Shown: piece after piece, positions 21,801-31,839 of the stretch
Layout of the letters: the number at the start of each line of letters is the position of its first letter
Numbering within the stretch: position 1 is the stretch's first letter
Origin: Solen grandis
Lineage: Eukaryota > Mollusca > Bivalvia > Adapedonta > Solenidae
Direction: 5' to 3'
Length of the DNA: 64,000 nucleotides
Assembly (NCBI GenBank): GCA_021229015.1
Contig: CM037790.1
Coordinates: 55,834,361 to 55,898,360 of the forward strand
Translations under genes and position numbers: made by a program
The notes under the pieces: model-generated
Told to the model about the DNA's origin: nothing
Databases searched by the model: none
Seen by the model: only the letters and a program-made list of their open reading frames with translations

Positions 21801-24242
21801 TTTCTAAATTACAAAAATATTTTGTCGCTTTTTCACCATTTTCTATCCAGTTTGATCTTGATCTTATAAAAGAACCTCTTAACTTGTTATTTCTCATCTC
21901 TGTAAATTCATTTTGCAAATGCAATAACCTTTCTTTATTTTCTTCAGTCAAATTTGCTTCTATCTCTAAAATTTCAGCTTCTTGTTTTTCTAAATACCTT
22001 TGTTTTTCTCTCACTTTGTGGCTTGAAAAAGAAATGGTTTTTCCTCTAATTTTCATTAATAATGTTTCTAAGAATAATTCATCATTTATCATAAATTGTA
22101 AATTTGATCTCTCCATTGTCAAAATATTTTCAAATGAATATACAAGTAAGCAGTATTGAAGAATACTTTCATTAATTTTTTTGTTTATACAATTTATATA
22201 TTCAATATCATGTAAAAGCGAGTTGTTGAATTTCCACAGCCTTTTTCCATGTTTAATTGTAGAAAAACTCATGTCTAAGAAGACAATAGAGTGGTCAGAC
22301 TTGTAACTTATGTCAATATCACAATTCTTTAGAAAGTTTATTAAATTATCGGTGAAAAGAAAGAAATCCAGTCTACGTTGTTGTAATGGTGTAAATCTTC
22401 TCCTTGTGTATTTCTTTGTATCTCCATGTAAATTCCTAAATTGGTCTATTAAATTTTTGTCCATTATTTTTGATAACAATAAATTCCTCGCTTTGATGTT
22501 GTGATTTGTTGACTTATAATTTTCATAATCTGAAGAGGGATTTAGTACAAAGTTGAAATCCCCACATATAATAAAGCTATCCTTAGCACACAAAGAATCT
22601 ATATATTTGAAAATTTTGCTATAAAAGTCAGGATCATCATTATTTGGTGCATATATATTTATCAGAATAAATTTTGTTTCAAGATACATCAGTTCTAACA
22701 TAATAAAATTTCCACAATTGCTTTTCTTAATATTCATAACTTTAATATCAAGGTTTTTTCTGAATAAAATCGCCACACCTCTAGAGTTTGATTCTCCGTG
22801 GCAAAAGTAGCAATCTCCATCCCATTCTGTGTATATCTTATTTTCATCTTTATTTATAAAGTGTGTTTCTTGTAAGCATAATATATCTGTTTGCTTTTCC
22901 TTTAATATGCTAAAAACATCTTTTCGTTTTTTGGAATTTCTTAATCCACGGCAATTGTAAGATACAAATTTTAAATTATCCATATGAGTAACAGCAAAAA
23001 CAAATATTTATTATCTTATTCTCCTTCCTTGGAAACAAAAAATTGTAACACATACATACCGACTTGACAGAGAAATAAATGTTAAAGGCAGAGTCTATTG
23101 AAATGAGAAAAACATGTTGTAAATAACAGTACAAACATAAATGTGAGTGAAAAGGTATAAAAAAAAGTATAAGTGAAGTAGAAAAACAAATGTCCCCAAA
23201 CTCTTGTGTTTTTCGCACCTAACACAACTGCATCATAAAAGTTATTTGGTATTCTTTGTTCAAATTACAGAAAATAATAAAATTTTAGTAATGATGGTAT
23301 TTTTTTATTTAGAAGTATATATGCAGGTACATATTCTTGAGTGCACATAAAATTATGTTGCTTGTTATACATATGCATCATAGAAACCCCCTATATCACA
23401 CAAAACATAAGATGAATTGTATCATATAGATAAACAAATTGGTGAATTGAATTTTATATGAATCACATACAAATGAGTAAAGTGTACTTCCCCATATACA
23501 AGTTAAATAAGTTTATAAGTAACATCAAACAAAATGGTGATTTGGATCCCCCTATGACCCAAAATAATAGATGAAATGTAGCTATATATAACACAAAACA
23601 AACATGTGATTTTTGTTCTATTAAAAAAAAAAGATAGTATTCTATATTTAAAAAAAAAAATACATTTTCTATATAATGCATAGAGATAAATGGATTAAAA
23701 ACAAATATATGTAAATTGTAATCCAGATACATGTAGAATCAAACAACAGATTTAATACGTTTTCTATGTAATACAAACAAATATATGAATATATTTAATA
23801 CGAATTACAGCAAAAGTTTCTTTTTTTATAAAAAAAAATATTATAAATATTATCAATTTTATAGTGCATGTGTATATGAAATAACTTATTATATGTATAT
23901 TACCTGAAACAGTGGAGACTTGACTTTCAAATTATTCTTTTTCAAATGAAGTCTTTTAGATAAGGAAAGGAAAAAACTAGAAAGAAGGTAAGATAGAGCA
24001 TAAAATGAAGAAAGGTTTTCATATATAAAATTGATCAGAACATACACATTATTTGTCTGTAATAGTTACATAGTTTATTGGTCAGCCCACCTCAGCGGCG
24101 GTTCTCTTTGTAACACTGTTGTTGGTACATGTACGACTTCTCCCTATACTGCGCGATTACATTGTCAATATTGTCATAAATCTGGAATTTTATTCTTTTA
24201 TCAGTGTTTGTTCTGCCAAAAACTGATCCGTTGAAAACATTT
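18882..24242 (-). mobile_element. L1-like LINE B, near full length, inserted in LINE A
   Basis: A 5361-bp insert flanked by a 21-bp direct repeat. On the minus strand it has a 1.26-kb AT-rich 5' region with no recognisable ORF1 (22984-24242), ORF2 (22983 down to about 19197), and a 3' region. The 3' end carries AATAAA followed by a T10A6 run at the junction. Its 3' region differs from that of LINE A, so the two belong to different subfamilies. Confidence 0.9.
19197..22983 (-). pseudogene. LINE B ORF2: AP endonuclease, RT, zinc motif
   Basis: The first 442 codons (21655-22983) are intact and form an AP-like endonuclease: VSYNCRGLR (Asn), LCLQETHF (Glu), NIYAPN, ICGDFNFVL (Asp/Asn) and KSDHSIVF (Asp/His) are all present. 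The frame then shifts near 21665 and several more times. RT motifs remain readable: CDGFTSDFYK, LVLIDFEKAFDSLS, CRQGNPISSYIF and LSQFADDTSLFLDG. A connection region (19677-20000), a CTFCECYE-type zinc motif near 19530 and a final QNWAIVKQISQDH before the stop at about 19197 follow. Function by family: target-primed reverse transcription. The catalytic residues are preserved but the frameshifts make it a recent dead copy, unless they are sequencing errors in A/T runs. Confidence 0.88.
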
Positions 24243-25611
24243 CGAACATTTTCCCCAATATATCGATTCTTCATAAAGCCTGTTTGTGAGTATGATATGA
24301 TTTTTTCATTCTATTCGATTGCTTTAGTTGCTATTTTGTAATCTATATTTAATAAACTTAGTGGTCTCCAATTTTATAGGTCAGTCAAGTCTTTATTTTG
24401 TTTTGGAATAAGTGTGATTATACTTTGTCTTTGTATTTCAGAAAGTTGTCCTTTATTATATGAAAAGTTTAATGATTCAGATAAATATAAATTATATCCT
24501 TCCAGAAAGTTTTATAAAATTCTACTGTTATTCCATCTGATCCAGGGCTTTTGTTATTTCCCATCTCTTGCAAGGCTTGTAAACATTCATATTCAGTTAG
24601 CAGTCCGTCACATAGCTCTTGTTCTTCTATTGTAGGTTTAATTATATTCTCATTAAAAAAAATCTATATTACTGTTGTATGTTTTTCTTTCGTTATATAA
24701 GTTTTCAAAGAAGTGTTTTTCTTCATTTATTATTTTCTTTGGGTCAGTTTCTATTTTGTTTTTAATATTAAGCTGCTGTATATGTTTTTTCTCTGCTTGT
24801 TTTTTTCCATATTTGCAAAGTATTTGCTTTTCTTTCCTATCATATATTTTATTTAATTGTTCTTTTTTACTGTTCAATTTTTCTATTGTGTTCCTGTTAT
24901 TTGTTGAGTGTGTGTTAATTTTACTTTTCTTTCTCCCAAATGGATTTGCATTTACATTGAGTTCTGCCAAAAAATTTTTATTTTTTAAAAAATCTTTCTC
25001 TTCTTGATATTGAAAATTTATATTCATTATTACAACAGAATGATCAGTTCTATATCCAGGTTTTATAGTACATTCTTTCACAATATTGCAAATGGTTTCT
25101 GAAATTAAAAAATAATCCAATCTTGATCCTATATTGTTTTTTCCACCAATTTTTTTTTTATCTTAATTATAACATCTATTACAGTATTGAAGTCACCTCC
25201 TATTATAAAGATTTTTTCATTATTATCATCAATGTATTTATATAGTTTTTCAAATACTTTGGTGTCATCCTTATTTGGTCCATATATATTTATTAATATG
25301 ATATTTCTATTGTTTATTTCCACTGCTAATGCTAATAGACGCCCTGGAATAAGTTCGACCTGCTCTGTGATTTTACAATTAAACTGTTTATTAAACAGAA
25401 TTGCGACTCCTTCAGCATTTGGTTTAATTCCACTGAAATGAGATTTACCATTCCATTCTCTGGACCATTTTTCTTTAGTTTCATTTGTTGAATGTGTTTA
25501 TTGCAGAAAGCAGATTGTTAATTGTTTGTTTTGTAACCACTCAAGCATTTGACCTCTTTTCTTATTATTGCCTAAACCTCTAACATTCAATGAGCCTATA
25601 CTCACTTCCAT
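24243..25611 (-). pseudogene. LINE A ORF2, endonuclease and RT start
   Basis: The frame starts at the ATG at 25611 (MEVSIGSLNVRGLGNNKKRG). The catalytic Glu position of the LQETH motif is a TAA (FLQ-stop-THS), so the endonuclease is dead. Further pieces are NIYGPNKDD, IIGGDFNTVID (25129-25323), RLDYFLIS and YRTDHSVVI (about 25030-25120), then an RT N-terminal region with frame breaks. It ends in QTGFMKNRYIGENVR at the junction with LINE B, and the remainder resumes at 18881. Confidence 0.87.
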
Positions 25612-26059
25612 TTATATTTTTTTGAAATGAACATTTATATTAATGAAAAAACCACTATATTTTCTCATTTCTTTGTTCAGTATAGAAGTTTTCCAAAATA
25701 TATTAATTAAAAAGATTTGCTGCATAATGTATTCATTTGAAAAAGAGGCATGTAAATTATAAATTTAACATATAATCCTATAATTTACTACACCTCATAA
25801 ATTATATGTTCATAAAACATATGTCGGTATATCATATGAACCATCTTACGCACTCAGAATATTCATACAATGTGTTATTTTTGTATTTGCTAGTGCAACA
25901 TATGAAACATTTACACATTTAAAGAGTTTTTTATACATGTATTATGTTGATTCCTTGTAATTTATGAACCATCTTTCATTATCTTTTTTTTATTATATAT
26001 GAGCTATATTGTATCTTTTGATATATAATCAGTATATAGTAACTTTATTACAAAAATTA

Positions 26060-26460
26060 CATACATTAAAATACATAATCATAAATTTCTTACAATTGTT
26101 ACATTATCTCTGTGTAACATTTGAACCAAGTGTTACATTATCTCTGTGTAACATTTGAACATCATACATAATCATAAATTTCTTACAAGTGTTACATTAT
26201 CTCTGTGTAACATTTGAACCATCGTACATATCATCAATTTCTTACAAGTGTTACATTATCTCTGTGTAACATTTGAGACAAGTGTTACATTATCTCTGTG
26301 TAACATTTGAACATCATACATAATTATAAATTTCTTATAAGTGTTACATTATCTCAGTGTAACATTTGAACCATCATACATAACCATAAATTTCTTACAA
26401 GTGTTACATTATCTCTGTGTAACATTTGAACCATCTTGCATGATCATATATTTCTTACAT
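26060..26460. repeat. tandem repeat inside LINE A spacer, self-complementary units
   Basis: About seven copies of GTTACATTATCTCTGTGTAA CATTTGA are spaced at about 34 or 60 bp. Each holds the inverted arms TGTTACA and TGTAACA around a 9-base loop. It lies between ORF1 and ORF2 of LINE A. A separate two-copy 33-bp repeat (AATTTTATATGTAATT...) lies at about 26764-26830. Confidence 0.85.
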
Positions 26461-26949
26461 TAATGACTGAAAATTAAAAATTGATGTTACATTACATTTG
26501 TGTACATATTTACTATCATGAATAATCATAGTTTGTTTACTTGTTATTTTTAATAACAAAAATTTTATCATAATTCGATAATTTGCTCATTTCTTTAATC
26601 TTTTAATCAGTTTGTATTTTAGGTGTTAAAAATTGCATTTTTACACTTGTTAAGTGTGAATAATGTGTATTAACCCTTTCCTCATTTAACCCATCCGTCT
26701 ATATTTAAGTACACATACCTGTGAACCTAGCTTTTTTATCTGGTTATTATAAGTGTACTTGCAATTTTATATGTAATTATTTTTTGCGTAAAGATTAATT
26801 TTATATGTAATTGTTTTTTGCGTAAAGATTACTACTTTCACTACTCTACTCATGCATTATAATTATTTTCTTTTGATTTACCAATTTTTGACAGTTTACT
26901 TGTTTACATTTTTGATAATTTGTATCTCAGCGAGATTGTATTTGAGATC

Positions 26950-27365
26950 TCACTTTGCTGGCCATGGTAGATCCAACCAGGTCTGATAGTCACTGGTGCG
27001 GACCTGGTGCATCGTCCCACTTGTGTTTTTATAGAAGATTTTGCAGTCTCTTGTCCACACTGAATCGATTTCATCCGTCATCTTCCTCTTGACCGACATC
27101 AATACAGTTTCTGTTAGTTTTGTAAGATCTTCATTGAGGTAGACCGATTCTCCACGAAGACCTTTTCTCTCCCTGATTACTTTGTTCCTTTTTTTGGCGC
27201 GAAACGAATTTAATGATTATTTGTCTTTTTCCGTTTTTTATTTCTCCGATTCTATGGCAGGCGTCAATGTCATCCTCTTTTAGATTAAGATTGCTGATTT
27301 TACTATTTAATATGTGTATTACATTTTGTGTTGTTTCCTCAGCTTTTTCATTGTTTTTGTATTGT
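26950..27365 (-). pseudogene. LINE A ORF1, C-terminal half
   Basis: The minus strand encodes NLNLKEDDIDACHRIGEIKN and GKRQIIIKFVSRQKK. This is the RNA-binding pattern of L1/Tx1-type ORF1 proteins (DIDACHR followed by a basic IIIKFVSR strand). After a one-base frameshift near 27175 the family's usual end continues as GESVYLNEDLT...VWTRDCKIFYK and reaches a stop at 26950-26952. The N-terminal coiled-coil part is absent because the copy is 5' truncated. ORF1p would coat the LINE RNA. Confidence 0.8.
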
Positions 27366-27516
27366 ATGGCGGTAATTGTTAACATTATTTCTATTGTATG
27401 CACTGGTACGTAAATACAGCTAAAGAATGTATGTGAATATTTTAGTGTCATGTTCCTAATATTATCACAGATTCCTAGCAATACACCATGAAAAGTATAT
27501 CAATTTATTCATATAA

Positions 27517-29413
27517 TTACAAAGTTTTTCGTTCAGTTTTACAGTAGCAATATTGTTCGAGCTGAATATCTTTAAAGCAATAAGCCTGGTGTCCATATTT
27601 GTCGAGTCTAGTTGGAACCCCGACCAGACGTGTTTCCTCAGAATCCTTTGTCAAATCATATGTTACCTCAAATAATCCACGGCCTGGACTAGTCACAAAC
27701 GCAATTGTATATCTCTTTCCTTGTTTTTTGTTAGTAAACAGAAGTGTATTAGTGTTATTAGGGGTTGATGAAATGACTCTTGCGTCCTTTACACTGGCCA
27801 ATTCAAGCTTTGCACATAACGCTCTATGCGATTTCAATCGCGAGTTAATATCTGATGTTGCCATATTTGCCAATTTATTGACAAGAGGATCCGACGTGCT
27901 GACCTTTGCTTTCTGGTAACAGGTACAATATGAAGAAGGAACACCAGCATCTCGGCAGTTTCTTGACACAGGAACTCGACTGTTTAAAAGACTGCGCCTC
28001 GTTGTTGAGTTAGCTACAGGCGCTGGAGCAATGTTGACATAATTACTAAAGACGATGTCTCTCAGTGTTTCGTGCAGATCAAAAGGTGAGACAAGCTGGT
28101 CCTGATTGTGCACGAGGTTACTATGCACCCACGAGAACTTGGCTCTGATAGATTTTGGTATCACCACGGCAAGGAATGGTAAGTTACCCTCTAGACGACC
28201 TATGTAGGTGGAACTGAGACCTCCTAGCCTAAAACCGTGGTCACTCGCAACAACAATGACCGATCTTTCTAGGAACCCACTGGTCTTCAATGACTCAATC
28301 AAACTGTGTAGCGGCTCATCAGCACTTCCCGCATATTGAGAATGACTATGAGCAATATTTGTCCAATGGAGAGAAAATTTTCGAGTATTTGCGTACTTCC
28401 TTACAAAACGTTTTGCGAATCTTGTCTGTAAATTATCATCTTTGTTGGTCCATAACAGTAGCTTGAAACGGTTTGGGTAGTATTAAGCACTGTTAGATTG
28501 ACTTTCTTTAGTCCAATAAAGAACGGTCGGAAATAATAGTCAAATGGTGGTTTTTCTGAAACCCGGTTTAAGGTAATTAAACATGCCTAAACCTGGTCGC
28601 TCCTCACTGAACATTGTAACGAATGATTTCATTTCTGCCTCTCGCCACATGTATGGAATATGTGTTTCATCCATTGGAATCTTCTTAACGTTTGTGTAGA
28701 TTTTGCGAGTTTACGCCGGCCAAAACCGGGACTATGTTTGGGAAAGTATTTTTGCCCACTTTCATGTATTTCTTGAAATCGTAAGCTTCTAATTCCTTCA
28801 TCAAATAGTCATATGTCTTTGGAAGATTTCGTAGGAAATGTGACCTTGAGACAGAATCTAAACCAATGAATAGAATACTTAGATTTGTCTCCGTTTCTGG
28901 TTCTTTGATAGCCATGTGTTCTCCTTTTTCATCAAAGGCAATGTTTGCTTCAACCGAATCATGAACTACATTTTTATGTTCTTTATCTTTACACACCACA
29001 CGAAAGAAACGACTTTTTATAAAAGAAGGAGGCTTAAAATGCACACATTTTTTAGATACCTCTGCGTTATCAATACCCGTACGAAGTATTGGACAATAGG
29101 AACAGTTTATTTGATTTAATTTGATACTTGATGTCTCGTTTAATGTAAAATACCCACTATCGTTCACGAATAAGAGAGGTCTATCACCTTCACATTTCAA
29201 AGAGGAATTACTGAGGAACGCCTTAAGAGATGAATCCCATGGATTGAGAACTGGAACTTCACAGGTTTGCACCGTGGATCTCATTATATACCACTTCTTA
29301 ACAGAGGAATAATACAGCAAAACTGTAGGAAGCAATAGGGCAACGGGGAAAGGCAAATAGCGCTTAAACCTAGGAAACATTGTTGTGGGTTTATCTCTGG
29401 TACACAATGCCAT
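27517..29413 (-). pseudogene. DUF229 sulfatase/alkaline-phosphatase-like protein, frame broken
   Basis: The ATG at 29413 begins a protein with a short basic N-terminus, then a signal-anchor-like hydrophobic segment (about residues 22-36, FPVALLLPTVLL). The DUF229 core follows: ILFIGLDSVSRSHFLRNLP (metal/nucleophile region) and KNTFPNIVPVLAG. After a break near 28690 the frame gives IPMDETHIPYMWRE and FNYLKPGFRK. Further breaks near 28545 and 28485 lead to NRFKLLLWTN, then an uninterrupted frame to 27517 with VVASDHGFRLGG (metal-binding SDHG) and a Cys-rich C-terminus. Function by family: a membrane-anchored or secreted hydrolase-like protein of unknown substrate. No intron is needed in the coding part. 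TTTATATCATTTTCAG just upstream of the ATG looks like a 3' splice site, so a 5' UTR exon may exist. Three small indels and otherwise conserved catalytic motifs suggest a young pseudogene or assembly errors. Confidence 0.8.
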
Positions 29414-29549
29414 CTTGATTGTAACGTTTGGAACTGGGTAATGCTGAAAATGATATAAAACATATAAACCGGTACATATAAATAAGATAATTTCGATTAA
29501 AAAGTATCAAAAGTTTACAAATGTTTAGTTTATTAGTTGGTTAGTTACT

Positions 29550-29602
29550 TGGAGACTATATCTACTTGAGACATATTTAGTGCTGCCGAAACCACACCCG
29601 GT
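29550..29602 (+). repeat. dispersed repeat fragment (shared with 62.15 kb)
   Basis: GGAGACTATATCTACTTGAG and the following AC..TAGTGCTGCC match the start of the repeat at 62151-62200. Family unknown. Confidence 0.5.
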
Positions 29603-29876
29603 TAATATTATCATCGTAGAAAAATATGCTTGAAAAACTTAGTACTAATGAATTATTAATCAGGCATTCCATTGGATCCGTGACTGAGGTTCGGGGTTTT
29701 TGAAAGTTATATTCGTACTACAATGTAAGGGTGACGTCACGCTCCTCGTCAAAGCGTAACGGTTTATCATGCGGGGGACATTGAGTAAGCTTTTGCTCAG
29801 AGTATTAAAAATATGCCTACTACGCGTGACTTCATTGGTCAGCAAGTAGATGATTAAGTAATGGATCATATTTAAT

Positions 29877-29936
29877 GAAATCTTAATGATTAATAAGGAG
29901 CGAAGCGAGCGTCTCCTTAACCATTAAGATTTCACT
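29877..29936. other. long imperfect hairpin
   Basis: TGAAATCTTAATGATTAATA AGGAG and its near-complement CTCCTTAACCATTAAGATTTCA enclose CGAAGCGAGCGT. A second inverted pair lies just downstream (ATAACCTACATTTTGACTGG near 29958 and its complement near 30093-30112). Together they suggest a fold-back element, but no clear ends or TSD are visible. Confidence 0.6.
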
Positions 29937-30354
29937 TTATGACTAACTTACTTAGGATATAACCTACATTTTGACTGGACGATAAGCGCGCCATGTGACA
30001 TACTCCTGTGGGCGGGCCCATAAAAGCGCGCTACAATGTCTCGTGATTTTTATTAAACCAAAATTTTAAGTGCAGCTTGTTCAGTGATTATATTGGCTGA
30101 AAATGTAGGTTATGTTCTAATATTCGATTTACCATTTAAGAGTCCAGTGCAATATACAGTAGCGTTAAAGTAATATAATTATGTCGTTAGTTTTTAACGT
30201 TGACATTATCCTGAAACCAGTCCTTGAAATACTCTGCGACAAGCAAGGAGGCATCAGTTCTGTTTTTAACGACTTAAGTGTTCGCAGTCAGGTGTGTGAA
30301 GTTAGCGCATAGATCGTAGATCATAAATCCACACTAATTTCCTTTGTCGACCTA

Positions 30355-31675
30355 GGTTGTAGATCGAAGCTCAACCATTCAAATAAACCAAAATAAATGG
30401 TTACTGGGTAACCATGAAAATGTTCATAGAATGGTCGAGCTGGGTCTAGATCGTAGCTCAACCATTGAAAATTTCATAGAATGGTCGAGCTGGTCTGATC
30501 GTAGCTCTACCATTCAAATAAACCAAAATAAATGGTTGAGCTGGGTCGTAGATCGTAGCTAAATTATGGAAAATGTTCATAGAATGGTCGAGCTGGGACG
30601 TAGATCGTAGCTCTACCATTCAAATAAACCAAAATAAATGGTTGAGCTGGGTCGTAGATCGTAGCTAAACCATTGAAAATGTTCATAGAATGGTCGAGCT
30701 GGGTCGTAGATCGTAGCTCAACCATTGAAAATGTTCATTGAATGGTCGAGCTGGGTCGTAGATCGTAGCTCAACCATTCAAATAAACCAAAATAAATGGT
30801 TGAGCTGAGTCGTAGATCGTAGCTCAACCATCGGAAATGTTCATAGAATGGTCGAGCTGGGTCGTAGATCGTAGCTCAACCATTGAAAATATTCATAGAA
30901 TAGTCGAGCTGGGTCGTAGATCATAGCTCAACCATTCAAATAAACCAAAATAAATGGTTGACCTGGATCGTAGATCGAAGCTCAACCATTCAAATAAACC
31001 AAAATAAATGGTTGAGCTGGGTCGTTTATCGTAGCTCAACCACTGAAATGTTCATAGAATGGTCGAGCTGGGTCGTAGTCCGTAGCTCAACCATTCAAAT
31101 AAACCAAAATAAATGGTTCACCTGGTTCGTAGATCGTAGCTCAACCATTCAAATAAACCAAAATAAATGGTTGAGCTGGGTCGTAGCTCGTAGCTCAACC
31201 ATTGAAAATGTTCATAGAGTGGTCGAGCTGGGTCTAGATCGTAGCTCAACCATTCAAATAAACCAAAATAAATGGTTGAGCTGGGTCGTGGATCGTAGTT
31301 CAACCATTGAAAATGTTAATAGAATGGTTGACCTGGATCATAGATGATCGTAGCTCAACCATTCAAATAAACCAAAATAAATGGTTGAGCTGGGTCGTAG
31401 ATCGTAGCTCAACCATTGAAAATATTCATATAATTGTCGAGCTGGGTCGTAGATCCTAGCTCAACCATTCAAATAAACTAAAATATATGGTTGACCTGGA
31501 TCGTAGATCGTAGCTCAACCATTGAAAATATTCATATAATTGTCGAGCTGGGTCTAGATCTAGCTCACCATTAAATAACCAAAATAAATGGTTGACCTGG
31601 ATCGTAGATCGTAGCTCAACCATTCAAATAAACCAAAATAATTGGTTGAGATGGATCGTAGATCGTAGTTCAGCC
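30355..31675. repeat. satellite of alternating hairpin units
   Basis: About 1.3 kb of tandem units of roughly 55 bp. Each has the arms GCTCAACCATT and AATGGTTGAGCT (or AATGGTCGAGCT) and the spacer GGGTCGTAGATCGTA. Two loop types alternate irregularly: CAAATAAACCAAAATA and GAAAATGTTCATAG. So each unit can fold into a hairpin. The 130-codon ORF at 30958-31347 is a translation of this satellite. It lies between the fold-back region and a DIRS-like remnant. Confidence 0.92.
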
Positions 31676-31839
31676 AATTATTTCAACACATAGAATTGTA
31701 AGTTCTGTGCGTGACGAAGTATAGCACAGAACATATGTCTTAGCGATGTGTATCGTAAACTCGGGTAGTGCGTTTCACTGTAGCGTGAATGTCACGTGAG
31801 CGATATTGTCCAATAAGGTGAAGTTAGTATTAGGGTACT

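Larger units (their letters stand above)
16874..27365 (-). mobile_element. L1-like LINE A, interrupted by LINE B, with 15-bp TSD
   Basis: The same 15 bp, ATGGCGGTAATTGTT, lies at 16859-16873 and 27366-27380. Between them on the minus strand are, in order: the C-terminal half of an ORF1, a tandem-repeat spacer, ORF2 endonuclease, RT (split by LINE B) and a C-terminal zinc motif. A roughly 500-bp 3' region then ends in an A-rich tail with AATAAA just inside 16874. Its own sequence without LINE B is about 5.1 kb. It is 5' truncated inside ORF1. The residues upstream of 27365 in the same ORF are flanking DNA read through by chance. Confidence 0.88.

Noticed and set aside
26672..26690. TTAACCCTTTCCTCATTT, like a TTAA MITE end
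   Set aside because: Only about 17 bases match and no body or opposite end follows; it may be a chance match inside LINE A.
27366..27481. N-terminal extension of LINE A ORF1
   Set aside because: It lies outside the target-site duplication, so it is flanking DNA read in frame by chance.
30181..30312. 43-codon ORF after a possible promoter
   Set aside because: Short, no recognised domain, runs into the satellite; no support beyond an open frame.
30958..31347. 129-codon open frame
   Set aside because: It is a translation of the hairpin satellite; the peptide repeats with the DNA unit.
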